From Nitrospira moscoviensis (GTDB lineage: Bacteria > Nitrospirota > Nitrospiria > Nitrospirales > Nitrospiraceae): 64,000 nucleotides of DNA. The notes under the pieces were generated by a model. The model saw only the letters and a program-made list of their open reading frames with translations. It was not told where the DNA came from and did not search any database. This document shows, piece by piece, positions 32,701 to 40,754 of the stretch (position 1 is the stretch's first letter; each line of letters begins with the position of its first letter). The position numbers were made by a program, and so were the translations under genes. The stretch lies in contig NZ_CP011801.1 of the NCBI RefSeq assembly GCF_001273775.1, forward strand, positions 1,054,001-1,118,000, read 5' to 3'.

Positions 32701-35700
32701 AGGGGAATGCCGGACACGATGTGTTGCTCGGAGGAGATGGAGATGATCGCTTGTATGGAGACGACTCCGGGGTAGATCCATCGCAGGAAGGTGATGATTG
32801 GCTCGAAGGGGGAGACGGCGCCGATTTCGTTGCCGGCCGCGGTGGGGACGATACGTTGATCGGCGGGAACGATGCGGATGTGCTGTTCGCCGATGCGGGG
32901 AATGACACGTTGATTGGCGGAGACGGGGACGACACCGGGTTTGGTGGTGAAGGGGACGATGAGATCATCGCCGGCGCGGGTGCTGATCAATTCGATGGAG
33001 AAGCCGGCGATGACGTCATGTTCGGCGACGACGGGAACGATCTGCTGCTTGGCGGTGACGGGCTCGATGAACTCGACGGCGGTGCGGGTGACGATGTGCT
33101 GCTCGGCGGCGCAGACAACGATACGCTGTTTGGCGGCGAGGGGAATGATGAGCTGCAAGGAAATGCGGGCGACGATTTGTTAGCGGGCGATACCGGCGAC
33201 GATCGGATCTTTGGACAGAAAGGTAACGATGAGCTCTTCGGCGGCGATGGGAATGATGGATTGCGGGGAGATGACGGCGATGATGTGATCGAGGGAGGTG
33301 CCGGCGACGACACGTTGGTCGGCGACGCGGATGGGCAGATCGGAGGCACCGGAGGTAATGATCTGCTAAATGGCGGAATCGGCAATGATGTGCTGGTCGG
33401 TGGAGGCGGGCAAGATACCTATCGTTATGAATTGGGTGATGGCTTTGATGTCATTGTCGATGCTGCCGGAGAAGGGAACCGGCTCGTGTTCGGGGCAGGA
33501 ATTAGCTCAACTGCGATAGTGGCAACCGTGGGATTCAATGACTCGCTCGTGGTGCGTACTGGAAGCGGCAGCGACGCGGTCGAAATCATTAACTTCGGAA
33601 CAGCCAATCTCGCAGGCTCTCACCCCATCGACACATTCGAGTTTTCGGATGGCACCGTACTCACATACTCCCAGATGGTTACGAGCGGGCTAGGAATTTC
33701 TGGAGGCGCAGGGAACGATACCCTCATCGGTTCGCTTCAAGGGGAGCAGATGTATGGTGGGGCAGGCAACGATACACTTCAAGGCTTGGATGGAGCCGAT
33801 ACTCTTCTCGGCGAGGATGGTGCCGACACACTTGAAGGCGGAGCGGACAATGACGTGCTTGTCGGCGGGGTCGGTGATGATACGTTGCTTGGCGGTTCAG
33901 GCGATGATCGATTGTTGGGAGGAGCCGGAGCGGATTGGCTTCAAGGCGAGATTGGTGCCGATACCTTGGATGGTGGCATTGGGGACGACATGCTCCATGG
34001 GGGAGACGGCGATGATCTCCTCAACGGGGGAGCCGGTAATGACAGCTTCGATGGAGGAGTCGGAAATGATGTCCTCGCCGGCGGGCTTGGCGACGACCAA
34101 CTCCTCGGCGGCGCGGGCAACGACACCTATCGCTTCAATCTTGGCGACGGACTGGACAGCATCAGCGATACGGTCGACGCAGGCGAAGGCAACCGTGTGC
34201 TGTTCGGCGCCGGCATTACGGCGGCCACTGTCTCGCTCACGACGAACTTCGGCCAGGTGATGGTCCGCCCCGGCGCGACATTCGAAGGCGTGATGGTTGG
34301 AGCGAGCGGCGAGGACCCGCTGGGATTCCATGCCGTCGACCTGTTTGAGTTCGCCGATGGCACGACCTTGACCTATGCCGATCTGGTCGCGCGCGGGTTC
34401 GAGATCGAGGGGACGGAGTTCGACGACTTTCTGTTCGGCACCACCGTGGTGGACCGGTTCCGCGGTGGGCTTGGCAATGACTGGTTGGAGGGCGGCGCAG
34501 GGAATGACGCCTACTTCTTCAACGCTGGCGACAGTATCGATACGATCGTCGATACCGCGGCGCTCGGTGCTGGGAATGAACTCGTCTTTGGGCCCGGCAT
34601 CGCTTCCGCCGATCTGCGTCTGGACTTGGCTGCCGATCAATCCGATCCCAGCTTGAGAGATTTGCTGATTCACGTCGGCACGAATGGCGATGCGGTGCAG
34701 ATCGACACCTTCGATCGCAACAACGTGCTGGGATCTCGCGGCGTCGAGTCCTTCCGCTTCGCGGACGCCAGCACGCTGACGTACGAACAGCTGCTCGCAC
34801 GGGGTTTCGATCTCACCGGCACCGACGGTGATGATCAGATTGACGGGACTACTATGGCCGATCGTGTGCAGGCCGGCGATGGATCGGACGTCGTCAAGAC
34901 CGGCTTGGGCGACGACCAACTAGACGGTAGCACCGGCGACGATCGCCTGTTCGGCGGCCAAGGCAACGACACCTATGTGTTCGGCTCGGGCTCCGGTCAT
35001 GACACGATTGTGGAATTTCAGGGCAGCCAGGATCGGATCAGCATGGCCGCCGGTGTGTTGCCGTCCGATGTGGTTGTGACGCGAGATGGAAATGACTTGG
35101 TTCTGAGCCTCAACGGCGGGGCCGATCGGCTCACCGTGTCGTTGTACTTCCTTGCGCCTCCTCTGCAGATCGAAGAGGTGGCCTTTGCCGATGGCACCGT
35201 GTGGGACCGTACGGTGATTGAAAACCTCACGAGACCGGCCATTGCCGGAACGGCCGGCAACGATGTCCTCGTCGGCACGAGCAGCGATGACCGGCTGCTG
35301 GGACTGTCGGGAAACGATGAGTTGTCTGGCCTGGCGGGCAATGATCAACTGGATGGCGGGACAGGTGCCGATCTGCTGGCGGGAGGCTCGGAGGACGACA
35401 CGTATATAGTCGACGACCCGGGAGATGTTGTGACGGAGCTGGCGAATGAAGGAGTCGATACGGTGCTGAGCAGCGTCACTTGCACGTTGGAGGTTCACGT
35501 CGAGAACCTGACACTCACCGGAACAGCGGCGATCAACGGCACCGGCAATGAGTTGGATAACGTTTTGACGGGCAACAGTTTCGCGAATGTTCTGACCGGC
35601 GGCCAAGGGAACGACACCTATATCGCGGGCGCGGAAGATACCGTGGTGGAAGCGTCCAGCGAGGGAACGGACACGATTCACACCAATGCCAACACGACCC

Positions 35701-38700
35701 TGGGCGCCAACGTCGAAAATCTCTCGCTGGTCGGTAGCGCCCCGCTGGTTGGTACCGGGAACGCGCTGGATAATGTGCTCCAGGCCGACGGTTCGATCAG
35801 TGTGCTGGCCGGCGGCGCCGGCAACGATACCTATCTCATCGGACCGAACGGCGATGACATTCTGGTTGAGACGGCTAGCGGCGGTATCGATACCGTGATC
35901 GCCGCACACGACTATCGCCTGCCTGCGAATATTGAAAATCTGACGCTTCTTGATCCTCGAATTCCAGACTTCGCGAGCTTCTCACTCATCCCCTATGGGG
36001 CATCCGAAAAGGCCGTGGCCGGATTCGGCAACAATCTGGCCAACATTTTGACTGGCGGCCGGGCGAACAATGTCTTGGACGGCGGTCTCGGTGCCGATAC
36101 GCTGATCGGCGGCGCCGGCGATGATACCTATCTCGTGGACAATGGCGGCGACAGCGTAATCGAGCAAATGAACGAGGGCACCGACAGCGTGCGGAGCACC
36201 GTGAGCTACAGCCTCAGTGCCAATGTCGAGAACCTCACATTGACCGGACTAGCTTCGATCAATGGCACCGGCAACGCGCTGAACAACGATCTCAGAGGCA
36301 ACGAGGCGGCCAACGTGCTCGACGGAGGCGCGGGGGACGACAGCCTGATGGGATTTGGCGGTGCCGACACCTATCTCTTCGGCCGCGGCTCAGGACGCGA
36401 TATCGTGTTCGATTCCGGGACGGCCGGGGAGATCGATACGATCCAACTGGCGCCGGATGTCAATCCGAGCGACGTCGGCGTGTACCGGCGGGAGTATGGT
36501 CTCGTCCTGGCCATCGCTGGGACCATGGACGAGATCACGCTCGCGAGTTTCTTTGACGCGCCCGGTTACGATCAAAAGCAAGTGCGGTTCAACGACGGCA
36601 CTGTCTGGAATAACGCCGAATTGCGTGCGCGCGCACTGACCGTGGGTGGCACGATCACCGGTACGATCGGCGATGACCAGCTCACAGGGAGTGCCGGTCA
36701 CGATGTTCTCATCGGGCAGGCCGGGAACGATGTGCTCACCGGTGGGCTGGGGAACGATTGGATCTACGGAGATGCCACCAGTCAATCAGCGTTCGGGCCG
36801 CAGGTGATCGGCAACGACACGCTGGTGGGAGGAGCCGGCGATGACGTGCTGGTGGACCTTCGAGGGACGAATGTGTTTGACGGGGGAGCAGGCAACGATA
36901 CGCTCTTCGTCGGAACCGGGCAGGATACGATCCTGTTTGGCAGAGGAGCGGGTCTCGACTCCTTGACGCTTGATACGAACGCCGGCGATCTCGACCTCAT
37001 CCAAATAGCACCGGATGTCTCACCAAACGACGTGATGCTGACACGATCGGTGCAACGAGCGACCGGAACCAATCTTATCGATCTGACGATTCCCACAACC
37101 GGCGACCGACTGACCGTCAATGTTTCATATGTCGGCATCGGGAGTGAGACGACGCCCCAGGCTGCCGTTTTGTTCGGCGATGGGACTCGATGGGACCTCA
37201 TGTGGGCGCCGGTTGCACCGGTGGCCTCCGGCCCCGATGTGTTGGAATCCGCCTTCCCGGCGACTGTGGCTGGGCTTGGCGGTGACGACACCTACCTCTT
37301 TGGAAGCTCGGGCATCCCTGGAGCGTACGCAGCCATCGAAGCGCCAGGCGGAGGGATTGATACGGTGCAAAGCTTTTTTAGCTATACATTGGACGCACAA
37401 GTCGAAAATCTAATCCTTGCCGAGAGCAACAGCTCGGTTATCCCAAACGCTGGGCGAGGAACCGGCAACGAGTTGGATAATCTCATCATTGGGAACACGG
37501 GAGACAATATTCTGGATGGTGGAGCGGGGAATGACGTATTGGTCGGCGGAATCTTTCTGGAGCTGGAGGGACCCCCCTATCTCACAGGGACCGGTAGCGA
37601 CATTCTCATCGGCGGCGCGGGCGACGACGTGCTGATGGAAGACGCCGGGAATTTCTCGTTCACCGGCGGATCGGTGTTTCTCGATAACACGCTGGATAGC
37701 CAGGAACGTGTGCCGCGTAGAGCTGACGACCTCTTCATCGGTGGGACCGGCAACGACACGTATATCGTACATAGCCAGCAGCAGACCGTGGTGGAATTTG
37801 AGAACGAAGGGACCGATACGGTCAGGAGCACGGTTTCCTATGTTTTGGGCGAGCATATTGAGAACCTTGTGCTCGGTTCACCGCCGACCGTCTTCGACGA
37901 GGAAGGCAACATCGTTCCTCCGCCGCCGCTCAATGGAACAGGCAATGAACTGGACAACGTTCTGATCGGCTTTGAGGATGCGAATATTCTTTCCGGCCTC
38001 GCAGGCCGCGATACCCTCGTTGGCCGACTCGGCAACGACACGCTGCGCGGGGGTACGGGGCATGATATCTATGTCTTCAACCTCGGCGACGGCATCGACA
38101 CGATCGAGGATACCGCGGCGGTTGGTGAAGGCAACCGGATTCAGTTCGGTGCCGGGATCAGCCGCAACGGTCTGACCGTCACGCATGATGACGTCGCACG
38201 GATGCTCACTATCCAAGTCGCCAGCAGTGGAACCGATCGGCTTGTACTGACCAACTTCGATCCCACCGGCGCCAACGGCTCGCTGGTGGTTGAAACCTTA
38301 GCCTTTGCCGACGGGAGCGAGGTCAGCCTCGCGAGCCTGCTTGGACCCACTATCACCATGTGGGGAACTGAGAATAATGATGTCCTGGTCGGGACGGCCG
38401 GCGCTGACGGGATCGACGCCGGAGCCGGCAACGATACCGTCTACGCCAACGGCGGCGACGATCTGGTCTTGGCCGGCGAGGGCGACGATGTGGTGACCGG
38501 TGACGAAGGGGTGGACACCATCTCAGGTGGAGGCGGGACGGACTATCTCTATGGCGGAGACGGCGACGATGTCGTGAACGGCGACGACGGCAACGATTCG
38601 CTGGCGGGCAATGCCGGCAACGACACGCTGACCGGCGGGCTGGGCAACGACGTGCTGGGCGGCGGCGACGGGGACGATGTGCTCTCTGGGGAAGCGGGTA

Positions 38701-40535
38701 ATGACAGCTTCTACGGTGGACTAGGCAACGATCAGATCAGCGGCGGCGATGGCGACGACTCGGTTTCTGGAGAGGCCGGCGCTGATACCATCTTGGGCGG
38801 TACTGGCGGCGACTACCTCTATGGCGGCGACGGCGATGATGTCCTCGATGGACAGGACGGCAACGATGTCGTCGTGGGCGAGGCGGGCGTGGATGTAGTT
38901 CAGGGCGGCGCTGGCAACGATGTTTTGAACGGCGGCGCAGGCGCCGACCAGCTCTCTGGCGGCGAGGGTGACGATGTCCTCTATATCGATGGAGCCGATA
39001 CGATCGTCAACGGCGGCGCCGGTTACGATAGCGTCACCGTGCTCACCCCGGACGCCGTCACACTCGACGCGACCGCAGGCCAAGTAGAATTTGTCCAAGG
39101 CAACAGCGGAAATGACGTATTGACCGCCGCAGGCAGTGCGGCCGGCAGGACGCTGTACGGCGGTGACGGAAATGATCAGATCACCGGCGGAGACGGCAAC
39201 GACGGCCTCGCCGGGCAAGGCGGGAACGATACGGTATTCGGCGGGCTGGGCAACGATGTGATCAGCGGGAGCGACGGGGATGATGCGCTCTATGGCGAGG
39301 CCGGCAATGACACGTTCTATGGCGGGGCGGGCAATGATCTCCTCACCGGCGGTGAGGGCGACGATGTTCTGAACGGGGAAGACGGCGTCGACACCGTCTT
39401 CGCAGGCAACGGAAGTGACTATCTCTATGGCGGTCAGGGGGACGATGCCCTCGACGGCGAGGCTGGCAACGATGTCCTCGTCGGCGAGACGGGCAATGAT
39501 GTGCTCAACGGCGGGGCCGGCAATGACGTGCTCAATGGCGGCACTGGCGCCGATCAATTGAACGGCGGCGACGGCGACGACAGCCTGTATATCGATGCAG
39601 CCGATACCATTGTGAACGGCGGGGTGGGCTACGACAGCGTGACCGTCGTCGGTCTGGAAGCGGCCACACTGGATGCGGCGGCGGCTCAAGTGGAATTGGC
39701 CGTCGGGAGCAGCGGGAGCGATGTATTCACCGCCGCGGGCAGCCTGAGCAACGTCACGTTCTATGGCGGCGAGGGCAACGACCAACTCACCGGCGGAGAT
39801 GGGAATGACGTGCTGATCGGGCAAGCCGGTAACGATACGCTGGCCGGTGGGCTCGGGAACGATAGCCTTAACGGTGGCGAGGGCGACGATATTCTGAATG
39901 GTGGAGCAGGGAATGATGCCTTCTATGCCGGTGCGGGCACCGATCTGGTCAGCGGCGGGGACGGGGACGACTCCCTGTCGGGCGAAGGGGGAGCCGATAC
40001 GCTATCTGCCGGCAGCGGTCAGGACTATCTCTATGGTGGTGACGGCGACGATGTGCTCAACGGCGAGGAAGGGAATGACGTTCTGTCCGGCGACGGTGGG
40101 AACGATACCCTCACCGGCGGTCTTGGCAATGACTATCTCGCGGGCGGTCTGGGCAATGACCAGTATAGCTTCTCACGCGGCGACGGTGCAGACGCCATTT
40201 CTGAAAACGATGCCACCGTCGGCAACAGCGATCGACTCCTCTTCGGGAGCACCATCAATCCGCTGGATCTCGTCATCAGCCGGCAGGCTGATAGTCTGCG
40301 GCTGGCGATTTACGGCAGCAGCGACCAGGTAGTCATCGAGAACTGGTATCTTGGCGAGGCGCGGCAGGTCGAAACCTTGCTGGCCGGCAACGGCGAACTG
40401 CTGCTGAATAGCCAGGTCGATCAGCTCATTCAAGCCATGGCGTCCTTCAGCCAACAGACCGGGCTGACCTGGGAGCAAGGGATCGAGCAACGGCCGCAAG
40501 ACGTGCAGGCTGTGCTCGCGGCCAGTTGGCACTAA
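29799..40535 (+). CDS. Giant secreted RTX protein with N-terminal class-3-type lipase domain
   Basis: 3,578 residues, no signal peptide, as expected for type I secretion. Residues ~1-290 are an alpha/beta-hydrolase: EVIIAFGGTDG, then the nucleophile elbow GQSLGG with Ser144, Asp217 (VIDGDLVSRLGG) and His257 (LIGGHRIETG), a plausible complete triad. A ~500-residue middle region is mainly helical and beta. From ~787 to ~3445 run dozens of GGxGxDxLx calcium-binding repeats, interrupted by HCBP-type beta domains (YRFNLGDGLDSI..NRVLFGAGI.., ~1205-1290, ~1440-1520 and more) and VENLTLTGxAxINGTGN segments. The C-terminal ~130 residues are a final HCBP-like domain and helix, where the secretion signal should be. 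Followed by its own exporter genes. A toxin, nutrient or adhesion role is not decided. Confidence 0.93.
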   Translation: MALPAGLNNLAKLTLLASDESYFSPQFPVDIGSLLKPLLDTPSYNVDPKYDIIPALSFRVDRRELVDSTGFKYIAFRNDVTNEVIIAFGGTDGVNAQDWAANVEHLGWNQWQNGGRDLVFSYLSGLRNPDENPFTGKIHFTGQSLGGALAQYATYEYVQSQQLIATQNNTTFDASRITLTTFNALGGQLGLQRNSSGFNPSILNGLGASAHFVIDGDLVSRLGGGHVGGSVYQLDFVSTQINPETGQPYFLDLIGGHRIETGFYANLAPLVTFDEARALTPTEVSQYYLPMASLQKTAALLGNILNGKDIAPLESVPRLVAGLFAGMTFGDPAELDKLAKVVLSNLHAAGKLSDGAYTAWNGARLPLAIVSKPFTLAITPVSLLAAGLLDAMDAGLDAIQSALSSVRQFFNLTTGPTVPLNMSQHELEMKARVFLASVPGALSASDPLAQELASMQVNPDELAQRLLTTTGSTWRTEILAYLREQLPNPADKVEANGLAVAFYETLSATPGLDSSDFNLFAQERDAFITDTASGFANAMSDFTQKIANVAFNLGQTLASFTDIQLIDQAYAAELNDPRLSSSARGAVEDARDIVRRAGQTVVIQTGVGGNPFETPGYVPGGASSATVEEKLGEDFRLSLPFAAGAGGQRVSLQLQGPQVNQLRVMTAEGTQAIGANGMFQLVVPEGADQVRFTLLASDEISSDATVTLSATLMDENSQATHTTQIESTITVKAFVGNTDNRYETYTEDWSSITDPTVGVAMGAGGLLHQTLIGGAGPDFATAFANAFGDDTIYGNGGNDILSAARGHDVLYGGEGDDRLRGDHVDDIVDEPWEGPDPDPRGTFRGRDYVDGEGGNDVLGGGGGDDRLIGGPGDDELWGDAYTNGYVIQHPDGSATLVSMTGVLQPGDDVLEGGEGNDTLSGDGGDDTLDGGPGADLLIGDTQQGLELIYPMVPGDDYLVGGDGNDELQGNAGHDVLLGGDGDDRLYGDDSGVDPSQEGDDWLEGGDGADFVAGRGGDDTLIGGNDADVLFADAGNDTLIGGDGDDTGFGGEGDDEIIAGAGADQFDGEAGDDVMFGDDGNDLLLGGDGLDELDGGAGDDVLLGGADNDTLFGGEGNDELQGNAGDDLLAGDTGDDRIFGQKGNDELFGGDGNDGLRGDDGDDVIEGGAGDDTLVGDADGQIGGTGGNDLLNGGIGNDVLVGGGGQDTYRYELGDGFDVIVDAAGEGNRLVFGAGISSTAIVATVGFNDSLVVRTGSGSDAVEIINFGTANLAGSHPIDTFEFSDGTVLTYSQMVTSGLGISGGAGNDTLIGSLQGEQMYGGAGNDTLQGLDGADTLLGEDGADTLEGGADNDVLVGGVGDDTLLGGSGDDRLLGGAGADWLQGEIGADTLDGGIGDDMLHGGDGDDLLNGGAGNDSFDGGVGNDVLAGGLGDDQLLGGAGNDTYRFNLGDGLDSISDTVDAGEGNRVLFGAGITAATVSLTTNFGQVMVRPGATFEGVMVGASGEDPLGFHAVDLFEFADGTTLTYADLVARGFEIEGTEFDDFLFGTTVVDRFRGGLGNDWLEGGAGNDAYFFNAGDSIDTIVDTAALGAGNELVFGPGIASADLRLDLAADQSDPSLRDLLIHVGTNGDAVQIDTFDRNNVLGSRGVESFRFADASTLTYEQLLARGFDLTGTDGDDQIDGTTMADRVQAGDGSDVVKTGLGDDQLDGSTGDDRLFGGQGNDTYVFGSGSGHDTIVEFQGSQDRISMAAGVLPSDVVVTRDGNDLVLSLNGGADRLTVSLYFLAPPLQIEEVAFADGTVWDRTVIENLTRPAIAGTAGNDVLVGTSSDDRLLGLSGNDELSGLAGNDQLDGGTGADLLAGGSEDDTYIVDDPGDVVTELANEGVDTVLSSVTCTLEVHVENLTLTGTAAINGTGNELDNVLTGNSFANVLTGGQGNDTYIAGAEDTVVEASSEGTDTIHTNANTTLGANVENLSLVGSAPLVGTGNALDNVLQADGSISVLAGGAGNDTYLIGPNGDDILVETASGGIDTVIAAHDYRLPANIENLTLLDPRIPDFASFSLIPYGASEKAVAGFGNNLANILTGGRANNVLDGGLGADTLIGGAGDDTYLVDNGGDSVIEQMNEGTDSVRSTVSYSLSANVENLTLTGLASINGTGNALNNDLRGNEAANVLDGGAGDDSLMGFGGADTYLFGRGSGRDIVFDSGTAGEIDTIQLAPDVNPSDVGVYRREYGLVLAIAGTMDEITLASFFDAPGYDQKQVRFNDGTVWNNAELRARALTVGGTITGTIGDDQLTGSAGHDVLIGQAGNDVLTGGLGNDWIYGDATSQSAFGPQVIGNDTLVGGAGDDVLVDLRGTNVFDGGAGNDTLFVGTGQDTILFGRGAGLDSLTLDTNAGDLDLIQIAPDVSPNDVMLTRSVQRATGTNLIDLTIPTTGDRLTVNVSYVGIGSETTPQAAVLFGDGTRWDLMWAPVAPVASGPDVLESAFPATVAGLGGDDTYLFGSSGIPGAYAAIEAPGGGIDTVQSFFSYTLDAQVENLILAESNSSVIPNAGRGTGNELDNLIIGNTGDNILDGGAGNDVLVGGIFLELEGPPYLTGTGSDILIGGAGDDVLMEDAGNFSFTGGSVFLDNTLDSQERVPRRADDLFIGGTGNDTYIVHSQQQTVVEFENEGTDTVRSTVSYVLGEHIENLVLGSPPTVFDEEGNIVPPPPLNGTGNELDNVLIGFEDANILSGLAGRDTLVGRLGNDTLRGGTGHDIYVFNLGDGIDTIEDTAAVGEGNRIQFGAGISRNGLTVTHDDVARMLTIQVASSGTDRLVLTNFDPTGANGSLVVETLAFADGSEVSLASLLGPTITMWGTENNDVLVGTAGADGIDAGAGNDTVYANGGDDLVLAGEGDDVVTGDEGVDTISGGGGTDYLYGGDGDDVVNGDDGNDSLAGNAGNDTLTGGLGNDVLGGGDGDDVLSGEAGNDSFYGGLGNDQISGGDGDDSVSGEAGADTILGGTGGDYLYGGDGDDVLDGQDGNDVVVGEAGVDVVQGGAGNDVLNGGAGADQLSGGEGDDVLYIDGADTIVNGGAGYDSVTVLTPDAVTLDATAGQVEFVQGNSGNDVLTAAGSAAGRTLYGGDGNDQITGGDGNDGLAGQGGNDTVFGGLGNDVISGSDGDDALYGEAGNDTFYGGAGNDLLTGGEGDDVLNGEDGVDTVFAGNGSDYLYGGQGDDALDGEAGNDVLVGETGNDVLNGGAGNDVLNGGTGADQLNGGDGDDSLYIDAADTIVNGGVGYDSVTVVGLEAATLDAAAAQVELAVGSSGSDVFTAAGSLSNVTFYGGEGNDQLTGGDGNDVLIGQAGNDTLAGGLGNDSLNGGEGDDILNGGAGNDAFYAGAGTDLVSGGDGDDSLSGEGGADTLSAGSGQDYLYGGDGDDVLNGEEGNDVLSGDGGNDTLTGGLGNDYLAGGLGNDQYSFSRGDGADAISENDATVGNSDRLLFGSTINPLDLVISRQADSLRLAIYGSSDQVVIENWYLGEARQVETLLAGNGELLLNSQVDQLIQAMASFSQQTGLTWEQGIEQRPQDVQAVLAASWH
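38541..40160 (+). repeat. Near-identical 606-bp (202-aa) tandem modules inside the RTX gene
   Basis: The phrase DYLYGG recurs at 38541, 38811, 39417 and 40023; the last two intervals are exactly 606 bases. Each 202-residue module has a block of Ca2+-binding nonapeptides, then YIDxADTIVNGGxGYDSVTV, then a QVE..S.S..FTAAGS segment, and again nonapeptides. The conservation at DNA level suggests recent duplication or ongoing recombination within the gene. Between 38541 and 38811 the interval is 270 bases (90 codons), so the first unit is shorter. Confidence 0.75.
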
Positions 40536-40579
40536 AAGGGACTGGCTCCGGCACAGCCGGTGCCTGTCCCGCTTCCTCT

Positions 40580-40617
40580 GGGGGGCAGTCACCAATCGGA
40601 AGGGTGACTGTCCCCCC
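40580..40617. repeat. REP-like palindrome between RTX gene and secretion operon
   Basis: GGGGGGCAGTCACC (40580-40593) pairs with GGTGACTGTCCCCCC (40603-40617), a 14-bp stem with one extra base, around a 9-base loop. Sequences of this type (GGGGACAGTCACC) accompany RAYT genes. It could also serve as a terminator for the RTX gene although there is no T run. Another CAGTCCCCC run is at ~40664. Confidence 0.55.
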
Positions 40618-40683
40618 TCGCCAGGACGAGGAGAGCCGCGACGCGAGGCGCGCAGAAGCGCGGCAGTCCCCCAGGAAATCCCC

Positions 40684-40712
40684 TTGACAGGCGCCGAATG
40701 GCTCTATACATT
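40684..40712 (+). promoter_or_regulatory. Promoter of the type I secretion operon
   Basis: TTGACA at 40684-40689, a 17-base spacer and TACATT at 40707-40712. Expected start near 40719, 36 bases before the GTG at 40755. It lets the exporter genes be expressed separately from the RTX gene. Confidence 0.6.
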
Positions 40713-40754
40713 CGCCACCCGTACAGTTAGGAACTGATTCATCAGTTCTGAGGT

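Noticed and set aside
32253..39824. Several open frames opposite the RTX array, up to 367 codons.
   Set aside because: They reflect the complementary pattern of the Gly/Asp-rich repeats (many Val/Ile/Pro/Ser) and have no start signals.
33000..40160. Regular short DNA repeats, briefly considered as a CRISPR array or satellite.
   Set aside because: They encode the nonapeptide calcium-binding motif in frame, with no unique spacers of fixed length.
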